Below the pieces are notes generated by a model. That model was given only the letters and a program-made list of their open reading frames with translations. It was not told where the DNA came from and did not search any database. The position numbers and the translations under genes were made by a program. Shown here piece by piece: positions 9,424 to 17,624 of a DNA stretch of 64,000 nt. Origin of the DNA: Roseicyclus sp. (GTDB lineage: Bacteria; Pseudomonadota; Alphaproteobacteria; Rhodobacterales; Rhodobacteraceae); assembly GCF_018402035.1 (NCBI RefSeq), contig NZ_JAGYJN010000001.1, forward strand, positions 62,001 through 126,000, read 5' to 3'. Positions within the stretch are counted from its first letter, which is position 1; each line of letters starts with the position of its first letter.

Positions 9424-11871
9424 TCAAGCCCTCAGCCTTGTGTTGTCAGCATCCCAAAGCGGGCGATCTTCCTGCACCACGGCGGCACAGCGCTGGCCGT
9501 AGATATCGACCTCGATCTTGGTGCCGGGCACGGCCAGATCGGCGCGCAGCATGCCAAGCGCGATGGACCCGTCCACGCGGTAACCCCAAGCGCCGGATGT
9601 GGTTTCGCCAACAACCTGACCCTCGTGCCACAGCGTCGACATATAGGGCGCATCCGCCGCGCCCGCATCGACGCGCAAGGTGACGAAGCGTTTGGCCACA
9701 CCCGCCTGTTTCTCGGCCAAAAGGGCCTGTTTGCCGGGGAAGTCTTGGGGTTTGTCAAAGCGGATAAAACGATCAAGACCGCCCTGCAACAGGCTGTAAT
9801 CCGTGGACAAATCGCCCTTCCACGCGCGGTAGCCCTTCTCAATCCGCAAGGAATTCAGCGCAAACATGCCAAAGGGCTTGACGCCTTGCTTGAGGATCGC
9901 ATCGTAAATATCTGGCATATAATCGTTTTCGGCATGAACTTCCCAGCCCAGCTCACCCGCGAAGGACACGCGTGCCAGCCAGCAAGGTTGGCCCGCAAGC
10001 TGCGCCGTCTGATGGGTCAGCCATGGCAGGGTCAGGTCGGCATCGGTGCCGATGGCGGCCAGCAAGTCACGCGATCTGGGGCCGGTCACGATCAGCGTGC
10101 CGATCTCGCGGCTTTGGTCTGCCAAGGACAGACCGGGGGGCAGATCACGCTCCAGCCATTCGCGGTCATGCCATTGCGCAACTGCCGCCGTGATCAGCGT
10201 GTAGTCATCCGGCCCGTGACAAGCGACCGACATTTCGGTCACGATGCGCCCGCGCGTGTCGGGGAAATAGGCAAGGCCCAGCCGCCCCGGTTTTGGCAAA
10301 CCACCCGATATCTTGCCCAAAAGCCATTCACCCGCGCCATCCCCCGTCAGGCGGAAGCGCGAAAATCCGGGCAGGTCGAGAACCCCCACATCATCGCGCA
10401 CTGCCTCGCATTCCTCGCGGATGCGCGCTTCCCACGGGCCTGCGCGGTTCCATGTCTGGGTCGCTTCCTCCGAGATATCGTCGCCCGGTTGCGCGAACCA
10501 ATTGGCGCGTTCCCAGCCGCCATAAGCGCCCATCTGCCCGCCAAGCGCCTTGACCCTGTCATGGATGGGCGAGGTCTTGCGGTCGGGGGCGGCGGGCCAG
10601 CGGTGCCATGGGAAATGCATGGCGTATTCGTGGCCGTAAACCTCCATGCCCTTTTGCACGCAATAATCGTGATCGGTGTAATCGGTGAAACGGCGCGGAT
10701 CGCAGGACCACATATCCCATTCGGTCGCCCCTTGGGTGATCCATTCGGACAGTACCTTGCCCGCGCCACCGCCTTGCGCGATGCCAAAGGTAAAAACACA
10801 AGCCTCGAACGCATTTGGCACGCCCGGCATTGGCCCGATCAGCGGGTTGCCATCGGGCGTATAGGGGATGGGGCCGTTGATCACGCGGGCAAGCCCGGCC
10901 TCGGCCAACAGCGGCACGCGCGCCATCGAATCTTCGATCTGGAAGGACAGCCGCTCCAGATCGTCGGGGTAGAGCTGAAAGCTGAAATCCTCGGGCATGG
11001 GATCGGCGGGGTCGGCCCAATGCGCGCGGCAGGGCCGCTCATAGGGGCCAAGGTTGAAGCCGTTCTTTTCTTGCCGCAGGTAATAAGAGCTATCGACATC
11101 GCGCAAAAGCGGCAGCTTGTGACCGGCCGCCTGCGCCCAATCGCGGATTTCCGGCACCTCGTCAAAGACCATGTATTGATGGCTCATCACCATCATCGGC
11201 ACGGTGCGCCCGCCATAGGGCTTGAACCATTCGCCGACACGCTGGGCATAATAGCCTGCCGCATTGACGACGATCTCGCAGCGGATGTCGCCCTTGTCGG
11301 TATGCACGATCCATTCGTCGTTCTCGCGGCTGACGCCCGTGGCGGGGCAAAACCGCGCGATGGTCGCCCCCATGTCGCGCGCGCCCTTGGCCAGCGCTTG
11401 GGTCAACTGTGCAGGGTCGATATCGCCATCGGCCGGGTCGTAGAGCGCGCCTTTCAGATCATGGGTCTCGATGAAAGGGTATTTGGCCTTGATCTCATCA
11501 GGGCTGAGGATCTCTAGCTTCATGCCCTGATAAAGCCCCATGGCCCGTGCGCGGGCAAATTCCTGCATCCGCTCATCTGAATGGCCAAGGCGGATCGAGC
11601 CCGTGACATGGTAGTTCATCGGGTAATCGACCGCTTGCCCAAGCCCGCGATAAAGCTCGGTCGAGTAGCGCTGCATATTCATCAGCGACCACGAGGTCGA
11701 AAAGGTGGGCACATTGCCCGCCGCATGCCATGTCGAGCCTGCAGTCAGTTCGTTTTTCTCAAGCAAAACACAGTCGGTCCAGCCTGCACGCGCCAGATGA
11801 TAAAGCGCCGAGACACCGACGACACCACCGCCAATGATCACAACGCGCGCATGACCCGGTAGATCCGACAT
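9424..11871 (-). CDS. FAD-dependent dimethylglycine dehydrogenase-like protein
   Basis: Paralogue of the downstream gene, 815 residues: GGGVVG (14-19), covalent-FAD-type His49 in STWHAAG, an FAO_M domain and a C-terminal GcvT-like folate domain. It probably oxidatively demethylates an N-methylated glycine (dimethylglycine or a relative). A longer frame begins at 11928, but ATG 11871 starts the conserved N-terminus and is preceded by an AAAGGGGGG ribosome site. It is the first gene of the operon 11871 to 3028, transcribed away from a LysR regulator 105 bases off. Having two divergent copies in one operon suggests successive demethylations. Confidence 0.9.
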   Translation of the reverse strand: MSDLPGHARVVIIGGGVVGVSALYHLARAGWTDCVLLEKNELTAGSTWHAAGNVPTFSTSWSLMNMQRYSTELYRGLGQAVDYPMNYHVTGSIRLGHSDERMQEFARARAMGLYQGMKLEILSPDEIKAKYPFIETHDLKGALYDPADGDIDPAQLTQALAKGARDMGATIARFCPATGVSRENDEWIVHTDKGDIRCEIVVNAAGYYAQRVGEWFKPYGGRTVPMMVMSHQYMVFDEVPEIRDWAQAAGHKLPLLRDVDSSYYLRQEKNGFNLGPYERPCRAHWADPADPMPEDFSFQLYPDDLERLSFQIEDSMARVPLLAEAGLARVINGPIPYTPDGNPLIGPMPGVPNAFEACVFTFGIAQGGGAGKVLSEWITQGATEWDMWSCDPRRFTDYTDHDYCVQKGMEVYGHEYAMHFPWHRWPAAPDRKTSPIHDRVKALGGQMGAYGGWERANWFAQPGDDISEEATQTWNRAGPWEARIREECEAVRDDVGVLDLPGFSRFRLTGDGAGEWLLGKISGGLPKPGRLGLAYFPDTRGRIVTEMSVACHGPDDYTLITAAVAQWHDREWLERDLPPGLSLADQSREIGTLIVTGPRSRDLLAAIGTDADLTLPWLTHQTAQLAGQPCWLARVSFAGELGWEVHAENDYMPDIYDAILKQGVKPFGMFALNSLRIEKGYRAWKGDLSTDYSLLQGGLDRFIRFDKPQDFPGKQALLAEKQAGVAKRFVTLRVDAGAADAPYMSTLWHEGQVVGETTSGAWGYRVDGSIALGMLRADLAVPGTKIEVDIYGQRCAAVVQEDRPLWDADNTRLRA

Positions 11872-11950
11872 GTGCTGTCCCCCCTTTATTTCACCTGACA
11901 GTATTCCCCCAGCAAGACACGAGTTCAATTCGCCACAGAGATGTGTATTG

Positions 11951-11965
11951 ATCGGATAAACCGAT
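11951..11965. promoter_or_regulatory. Putative LysR operator (T-N11-A dyad)
   Basis: ATCGG-ATAAA-CCGAT is a perfect 5-bp inverted repeat with the LTTR T-N11-A spacing (T11952 to A11964). It lies 11 bases before the LysR start codon, in the 105-bp gap shared with the divergent demethylase operon. Its position over the regulator's own leader suggests autoregulation plus control of the operon. Confidence 0.5.
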
Positions 11966-11976
11966 TAGGATTGGCC

Positions 11977-12834
11977 ATGACCCTCGAGCAGATCGAAACC
12001 TTTCTCGACTTGTGCGAAACCCGCAGCTTCAATCGCACGGCCAACCGTCTGGGGGTGACGCAATCGACCATCTCGGGCCGGGTGCAGGCGCTCGAGGCGG
12101 CCTTGGGCTGCAAGCTTTTGGAACGGAGCCGCGCAGGCACGGAACTCACCACCGAAGGGCTGCGCTTCGAGCCGCATGCCCGCGGCTTGCGCAATGGCTG
12201 GACGGCGGCGGGCCAAGCGGTGCGCGGCGCGGGCAATGCCGCTATGGCGATGCGGATCGGCATCCAGCATGATCTGCTGGGCGATCAAGTGGCCGACTGG
12301 GTCAAGGCGGTGCAAGGGGCGGTGCCCGATACCGCGCTTTACGTCGAGGCCGATTACTCGGCCCAGATGTGCGCCGATGTGCGCGATGGTCAGCTTGATC
12401 TGGCCATTCACTACACACCCAAGCCCCATCCCGATCTGCATTTCGAGACCTTGGGCGAGGTGGGCTATGTCATGGTCTCGACCGAGGCCGAGGATCTCGG
12501 CGATATCCGGCCCGAAAGCTACATCTTGCCCAATTACGCCCCGGCCTTTTCCGCAACGCACTCTGCGCTGTTGCCCATGCTTTCGGTTGGCATCGTCTCA
12601 AGCGGGCAAAACGCGGTGATCCGGGGGCTTTTGACAGCGCTTGGCGGCAGCACCTATGTGCTGCGTGCCACGGCGCTTGATCTCGAGCGCGCGGGGCTGG
12701 CCCGGCGCGTGGCGCGCGCGCCCAAGATCGAACAGCCAGTCTATGCCGCGATCCATCTGCGCAACCGTCACAGGGGCGCGCATCGCCGTATTTTGCGCGC
12801 GCTCAAGGCGCATCTGACCGCGCGCAGCCTGTGA
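11977..12834 (+). CDS. LysR-family transcriptional regulator
   Basis: 285 residues with an N-terminal winged HTH (helices about 18-37, RTANRLGVTQSTISGRVQAL) and a C-terminal type-2 periplasmic-binding-like effector domain. ATG 11977 is chosen over the upstream ATG 11941 because the LTTR fold starts at MTLEQIETFL and AGGA sits 6 bases before it. It is divergent from the DMGDH/MttB operon, the usual LysR arrangement, so it probably controls that operon in response to a methylated amine or product. Convergent with the next LysR gene, 3 bases apart. Confidence 0.9.
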   Translation: MTLEQIETFLDLCETRSFNRTANRLGVTQSTISGRVQALEAALGCKLLERSRAGTELTTEGLRFEPHARGLRNGWTAAGQAVRGAGNAAMAMRIGIQHDLLGDQVADWVKAVQGAVPDTALYVEADYSAQMCADVRDGQLDLAIHYTPKPHPDLHFETLGEVGYVMVSTEAEDLGDIRPESYILPNYAPAFSATHSALLPMLSVGIVSSGQNAVIRGLLTALGGSTYVLRATALDLERAGLARRVARAPKIEQPVYAAIHLRNRHRGAHRRILRALKAHLTARSL

Positions 12835-12837
12835 CGC

Positions 12838-13713
12838 TCAGCGCAGGCGCGCTTGCGCGACTAACCAGTTGACGCAGGCCACGATCTCGGGGCGGTGATG
12901 ATTGCCGGTATGGGGCAGCACGATGTAATGGCCCAGTCGCTCGGGCAGGATGGCCGCGCAGGCCGGGACCAGATCACCGCGCGCAAGATAGGGGGCGGCA
13001 AGCGTGTCAGCGATCAAGGCAAAACCTTGCCCGCTTTTGGCCAATTCCAGCGCGACCAGCGATTGATCGACCACATAGACCGGGTCGGGCAGGGTGGCCG
13101 CGGGAGCATGTTCTTGCTGGAACTGCGCCCAAGTGTCGATCGCGCCGGTGACCTCGATCAGCGGCCCTTGCAGCACGGTGGCGATAGGTCCGGCGAGTTG
13201 CGGGGCGCATACAGGCACGACATCGCCCTTGCACAGGCTGACGACCGCACCATCGGGCCAAGTGCCATCGCCGTAGCGGATATCGATATCAATCGGGTCG
13301 CGCCCGCCGGATTCCGACCAAGAGGCTGACAAGATCCGCAGGTTGATCTCGGGGTGGGCCTGCCTGAACGCCCCGATGCGCGGCATGAGCCACAGCACAT
13401 TGAACGAGCTTAAGCCGCGCAGCGTCAGGGTCGCGGGGTTGTGCTTGCCGAAAATCCCCGCTGTGCCCGTCTCGATCACCGAGAATGCCTTGGTCACCAC
13501 AGGCAGGTAGTTTTGCCCCGGAAGCGTCAGCACCAGCATCCGGCGCTGGCGGGCGAATAATTTGCGGCCCAGCTCTGCCTCAAGCGCGCGCACCTGATAG
13601 CTGACCGCCGATGGCGTCAGGCCCAGTTCCTCGGCCGCGCGGGTGAAATTGCCCAGCCGCGCGCTGGCCTCGAAGGCGCGCAACCATGGCAGGGGGGGGA
13701 GATGCGTAAACAT
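12838..13713 (-). CDS. GcvA-like LysR-family transcriptional regulator
   Basis: 291 residues with a GcvA-type opening (LPPLPWLRAFEASARLGNFT) and HTH at about 22-42 (EELGLTPSAVSYQVRALE). The effector domain follows. It is divergent from the GMC oxidoreductase/enolase-superfamily pair, with the 106-bp gap holding two AT-rich dyads, so those genes are its likely targets. GcvA-type LysR proteins often answer to glycine or related small molecules, but no ligand can be assigned here. Confidence 0.9.
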   Translation of the reverse strand: MFTHLPPLPWLRAFEASARLGNFTRAAEELGLTPSAVSYQVRALEAELGRKLFARQRRMLVLTLPGQNYLPVVTKAFSVIETGTAGIFGKHNPATLTLRGLSSFNVLWLMPRIGAFRQAHPEINLRILSASWSESGGRDPIDIDIRYGDGTWPDGAVVSLCKGDVVPVCAPQLAGPIATVLQGPLIEVTGAIDTWAQFQQEHAPAATLPDPVYVVDQSLVALELAKSGQGFALIADTLAAPYLARGDLVPACAAILPERLGHYIVLPHTGNHHRPEIVACVNWLVAQARLR

Positions 13714-13725
13714 GGCCGCAATCTA

Positions 13726-13761
13726 CGAATTTTTTCGACGTTGTCGCGAAATATTTTTCGC
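13726..13761. promoter_or_regulatory. Two AT-rich dyads between GcvA-like gene and GMC oxidoreductase
   Basis: CGAA-TTTT-TTCG (13726-13737) and the near-perfect 16-mer GCGAAATATTTTTCGC (13746-13761; one mismatched pair) lie with centres about 22 bp apart, two helical turns. This is the only AT-rich part of the 106-bp divergent intergenic region and is a plausible LysR dimer-of-dimers site. Confidence 0.4.
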
Positions 13762-13819
13762 TGTGTGGCGGCGCGCGGTCAGCGCATTGTGCAGCGGGTG
13801 GGTCGGAGAAAAACAAACC

Positions 13820-15436
13820 ATGCAAAGTCATGATTACGTGATCGTCGGCGGCGGCTCGGCGGGCTGTGTGCTGGCCGAACGCCTTTCGGCCTCTGGGCGC
13901 TATTCCGTGCTTTTGCTCGAGGCGGGCGGCAGCAATTGGTCGCCTTGGATCGGGCTGCCGCTGGGCTATGGCAAGCTGTTTTACCATCCCCGCATGAACT
14001 GGCAGTTGCAGACCGAGGCAGATGCCGCACTGGATGGGCGCAAGGGCTATTGGCCGCGCGGCAAGGTCTTGGGCGGGTCGGGCTCGATCAACGCGATGGT
14101 CTATGCCCGTGGCCTTCCGCATGATTTCGACGATTGGGAGGGGGCAGGCGCTACCGGCTGGGGCTGGGAGAATGTCGAAAAAACCTATCAAGCGATGGAA
14201 ACCCATGTCGGCACCGATGGCCGCGAGGTCGGGTCGGGGCCGGTGCATGTGCAAGACATCTCGGACCAGATCCACCCGGTGAACCGCCACTTCTTTGCCG
14301 CCGCCGAAGAAGCGGGCCATCCCGTTTGCGATGATTTCAACAGCCCATCGGCCGAGGGGGCCGCGACCTACCGCATCAATACCCATCGTGGGCGGCGCGA
14401 CAGCTCGGCGCGGGCCTATCTTGCACGGGCGCGGGGGCGGGCAAACCTCAGGATCGTGACCCATGCCCATGTCGCGCGCATCGGCTTTGAGGGCGCGCGC
14501 GCTGTCTCGGTCACTTACCACAGGCGCGGGCGCGCGGTAACAGTGCGTGCGGGCCGCGAGATTATTCTGTCGGCGGGTTCCATCGCCTCCCCACAGATCT
14601 TGCAGCGCTCGGGATTGGGGGCAGCATCGCTGTTGCAACAGGCAGGGATCACGCCGCTGTTTAATCTGCCGCAGGTGGGCGAGAACCTGCAAGATCATCT
14701 GGCGGTCAGCTATTTCTTCCGTGCGACCGAGCCGACGCTGAACAACGATCTTGCACCGCTTTGGGGCAAGATCCGCGCCGCGATCCGCTACGCGCTGACG
14801 CGCAAAGGGCCGCTTGCCTTGTCGGTCAATCAATGCGGCGGGTATTTCCGCTCTGACCCCGGGCTGAACCGGCCCGATCAGCAGCTGTATTTCAACCCCG
14901 TCACCTATACCACGCGGGTGGTCGAGGGGCGGCGGACAGTGATCAACCCCGACCCTTTCCCGGGCTTCATCATCTGCCACCAGCCGTGCCGCCCCACCAG
15001 CCGGGGCAAGATCGCGATCGCAGGCGCCGATCCCATGGCCGCACCGCTGATCATGCCAAATTCGCTGGCCACAGAAGAAGATCGCGCCGCGGTGATCGCA
15101 GGCGGGCGGCTGTGCCAAGATCTGGTGCGCAGCAAGGCGCTGAGCGGGTTGATCGCCTCTAGCATGGACCCGACCGATCTGCGCGAGATGGATGATGATA
15201 CGATCTTGGCCGATTTCCGCGCGCGCGCGGCGACGGTCTATCACCCGACCGGCACCTGTCGCATGGGGCAAGATGCGGGCAACTCGGTCGTCGATCCGTC
15301 ATGCCGGGTGCATGGTGTATCGGGGCTGCGCGTCATCGACGCCTCGGTCTTTCCCAATGTCACCTCGGCCAATACCAATGCGCCGACGATGATGGTGGCC
15401 AACCGCGCGGCCGATCTGATCTTGGAGAGCGCATGA
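13820..15436 (+). CDS. GMC-family oxidoreductase (choline-dehydrogenase-like)
   Basis: FAD-dependent alcohol dehydrogenase/oxidase of 538 residues. It has GGGSAG (10-15), a GGSGSINAMVY FAD-loop signature, the C-terminal active-site His475 in YHPTGTCRMG and the NTN segment (518-520). The open frame extends to 13643 but that part is the antisense of the LysR gene; ATG 13820 begins the conserved DYVIVGGGSAG. It is close to BetA in length, yet no betB or betI is adjacent. Its stop overlaps the start of an enolase-superfamily gene (ATGA), so the two act on one pathway, probably a polyol, sugar acid or amino alcohol. Confidence 0.9.
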   Translation: MQSHDYVIVGGGSAGCVLAERLSASGRYSVLLLEAGGSNWSPWIGLPLGYGKLFYHPRMNWQLQTEADAALDGRKGYWPRGKVLGGSGSINAMVYARGLPHDFDDWEGAGATGWGWENVEKTYQAMETHVGTDGREVGSGPVHVQDISDQIHPVNRHFFAAAEEAGHPVCDDFNSPSAEGAATYRINTHRGRRDSSARAYLARARGRANLRIVTHAHVARIGFEGARAVSVTYHRRGRAVTVRAGREIILSAGSIASPQILQRSGLGAASLLQQAGITPLFNLPQVGENLQDHLAVSYFFRATEPTLNNDLAPLWGKIRAAIRYALTRKGPLALSVNQCGGYFRSDPGLNRPDQQLYFNPVTYTTRVVEGRRTVINPDPFPGFIICHQPCRPTSRGKIAIAGADPMAAPLIMPNSLATEEDRAAVIAGGRLCQDLVRSKALSGLIASSMDPTDLREMDDDTILADFRARAATVYHPTGTCRMGQDAGNSVVDPSCRVHGVSGLRVIDASVFPNVTSANTNAPTMMVANRAADLILESA

Positions 15437-16602
15437 GCATTCCCTATTCCGCATCGGGCGCGGTCCCGCTGTCCTCCCCCCGCGGGCTAGAGGATACCGG
15501 CCCGCGTATCACCCGGATCGAGACCTTCGCCACGCCGCTGATCGGTTTCGTGCGGGTCACGACCGCCGATGGCGCGCAGGGCTGGGGGCAGGTCTCGACC
15601 TATAACAGCGACATCACGGCGCAGATCCTGCATCGCCAAGTCGCCCCTTGGGCGCTGGGGCGCGGTGTAGACGCGCTCGAGGATGTGATCGCCGAGATCC
15701 CGCTGCGCGAACATAAATACCCCGGCACCTACCTATGCCGCGCGATGGCGGGTCTGGATACCGCCGTTTGGGATTTACGGGGCAAGGTGGCGGGCAAGCC
15801 GGTCGCGGCGCTTTTGGGTGGCTCGGCGGGCAGGGTCCGCGCCTATGCCTCTTCCATGCGGCGCGACATCACCTCCGAGGTTGAGACCGCGCGGCTGATC
15901 GGCTTGCGCGACGCACATGGGTTCGACGCCTTCAAGGTGCGGGTGGGCGCGGAATGTGGCCAAGACCGCGATGAATGGCCGGGCCGCACCGAGGCGATCA
16001 TCCCCGCCATCCGGCGCGCTTTGGGCGATGATGCGGCGCTTTTGGTCGATGGCAATTCCGGTTTCTCGCCAAAGCGCGCCATTGAGGTGGGCCATCTTCT
16101 ACAAGATCACGGCTACGAGCATTTCGAGGAACCTTGCCCCTATTGGGAGCTGGAGCAAACCGCCGAAGTGAGCGCTGCACTCCGCATGGATGTGGCGGGC
16201 GGCGAGCAGGATTGGGATTTACAGAATTGGCGGCGCATGATCGCGCTGAAATCGGTCGATATCGTGCAGCCCGATGTGCTGTATGTCGGCGGCATGATCC
16301 GCGCGATGCAGGTGGCGCAGATGGGCCATGCCGCTGGCCTGCCGTGTACGCCCCATGCGGCGAACCTGTCGATGGTGACGATCTTCACCATGCATCTGCT
16401 GCGCGCCGTGCCGAACCCGGGTCGCTATCTGGAACTCTCGATCGAGGGCGACGACTATTACCCATGGCAACGTGACTTGTTCGTGAGCGATCCCTACCGG
16501 GTTGAAAACGGCCATGTCACCGTGACCGATGCGCCCGGCTGGGGGGTGGAGGTCAGCCCCGACTGGCTGGCAAAATCAGCCTATATGATCAGCGCGGCAT
16601 AG
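15433..16602 (+). CDS. Mandelate racemase/muconate lactonizing-family enzyme
   Basis: Enolase-superfamily barrel of 389 residues. Metal ligands are visible as Asp206 (DGN), Glu232 (EEP) and Glu258 (GGEQ); general bases are Lys168 in KVR and the Asp281-His308 dyad (QPDVL, PHAANLS), which is the mandelate-racemase subgroup layout. It may be a sugar-acid dehydratase or an epimerase; a proline-betaine-type epimerase is conceivable given the methylated-amine surroundings, but no substrate can be fixed. Translationally coupled to the GMC oxidoreductase. Its 3' end overlaps the convergent regulator gene by 14 bases. Confidence 0.85.
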   Translation: MSIPYSASGAVPLSSPRGLEDTGPRITRIETFATPLIGFVRVTTADGAQGWGQVSTYNSDITAQILHRQVAPWALGRGVDALEDVIAEIPLREHKYPGTYLCRAMAGLDTAVWDLRGKVAGKPVAALLGGSAGRVRAYASSMRRDITSEVETARLIGLRDAHGFDAFKVRVGAECGQDRDEWPGRTEAIIPAIRRALGDDAALLVDGNSGFSPKRAIEVGHLLQDHGYEHFEEPCPYWELEQTAEVSAALRMDVAGGEQDWDLQNWRRMIALKSVDIVQPDVLYVGGMIRAMQVAQMGHAAGLPCTPHAANLSMVTIFTMHLLRAVPNPGRYLELSIEGDDYYPWQRDLFVSDPYRVENGHVTVTDAPGWGVEVSPDWLAKSAYMISAA

Positions 16603-17524
16603 GGGCGGGGGCGCGCATCGCGCGGGGGCTGAGGCCAAAGGCGCTGCGAAAGCTGCGCGTCATGGCCGATGCATCGGCATAGCCCACGCGCCCCGCAATC
16701 TCGGCCACCGACAGCGCGGTATCTTGTACAAGCCGCCGGGCCTCGGACATGCGGATGAGCGTATAAAGGCTTTGCGGCGCGCGCCCGGCGGCCGCATGAC
16801 AGCGTTGCTCAAGCCCACGCTGGCTCAGGCCCAAACGCCGTGCGATCTCGGGGATGGGCAAGGGCTGTTCCAGATGACGCCGCATCAGGGCGGCGGCAGC
16901 GCGCACCACCCGGTCACCCGCCACGCCGGGCAAATGCGGCCCCGTGCCGGGACGCTCGCCATGCATAAACAGCGCGCCGACATCGAGGCTGAGCATCGGC
17001 CCGTGATGCTGGGCGATCACCTCCAACATCAGCTCCATCGTGGTGGTGGCCCCCCCACAACTCAGCCGGTCACGGTCGATGACGAAACGGTCGCGCACCA
17101 CCGTCACCTCGGGATAGCTTTCCTCGAATTCGGTCAGCACATCCCAATGCGAGGTGGCGCGATAGCCATCCATCAGCCCGGCGGCGGCCAAAACGAGGCT
17201 GCCTGTATCAAGGCCCACAAGTGCGCCTGACCGCCCCGCCGCCGCGCGCAGGCGGCGCAAATGGGCCGCGCGGGTGAAGTCGCGATGCCCATAGCTGGGC
17301 ATGACGCAAAGGTAATCGGTGTGCGTCAGGTCAGATAACGTCATCGCCGGTGTCACGGGCAGGCCGCTGGACGACAACACCGGCCCCGTATCCAGCCCCA
17401 GAAAATGCCATTGATACAATGTCTTGCGCGACAGCGTATTGGCTGCGCGCAAAGGCTCGACGGCATTGGCAAGGCAGAGGTTGGAAAAGTTCGGAAAGAG
17501 CAAGATCGCGATCTGGCGTATCAT
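16589..17524 (-). CDS. GlxA/CdhR-type AraC-family regulator with DJ-1/PfpI domain
   Basis: 311 residues: an N-terminal class-I glutamine-amidotransferase-like (DJ-1/PfpI) sensor domain (about 1-185) and a C-terminal double AraC HTH (about 215-305, PIPEIARRLGLSQRGLEQR then LSVAEIAGRVGYADASAMTRSF). This is the GATR group that includes CdhR (carnitine), GbdR (glycine betaine) and SouR (sarcosine) of Pseudomonas. It is divergent from the carnitine-type operon, with a 21-bp-spaced direct repeat between them, so it is very likely that operon's activator. Confidence 0.88.
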   Translation of the reverse strand: MIRQIAILLFPNFSNLCLANAVEPLRAANTLSRKTLYQWHFLGLDTGPVLSSSGLPVTPAMTLSDLTHTDYLCVMPSYGHRDFTRAAHLRRLRAAAGRSGALVGLDTGSLVLAAAGLMDGYRATSHWDVLTEFEESYPEVTVVRDRFVIDRDRLSCGGATTTMELMLEVIAQHHGPMLSLDVGALFMHGERPGTGPHLPGVAGDRVVRAAAALMRRHLEQPLPIPEIARRLGLSQRGLEQRCHAAAGRAPQSLYTLIRMSEARRLVQDTALSVAEIAGRVGYADASAMTRSFRSAFGLSPRAMRAPAPMPR

Positions 17525-17542
17525 CGGAAAATTTCGAACCCT

Positions 17543-17570
17543 GCATGATTTTTGACAAACTCAGCATGAT
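17543..17570. promoter_or_regulatory. 21-bp-spaced direct repeat, putative AraC/CdhR-type operator
   Basis: GCATGAT occurs at 17543-17549 and again at 17564-17570 in the same orientation, exactly 21 bp apart (two helical turns), as AraC-family proteins bind. It lies in the 100-bp gap between the GlxA-type regulator and the acyl-CoA dehydrogenase gene. A TTGACA (17552-17557) sits between the copies, but no good -10 follows. Confidence 0.5.
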
Positions 17571-17624
17571 AGAGAAAGCCGCGCCTTTCTAGCGTTTTTC
17601 ATCGGATACCGAAGGGGGGGCGCC

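Noticed and set aside
9625..11517. 630-codon open frame on the plus strand opposite the DMGDH-like gene
   Set aside because: Lies wholly antisense to a well-supported enzyme; its His/Arg/Gly-rich translation has no fold-like pattern and results from high-GC codon bias.
13580..15271. 563-codon minus-strand frame opposite the GMC oxidoreductase
   Set aside because: Antisense shadow; the GMC frame has clear FAD and active-site motifs and this one has none.
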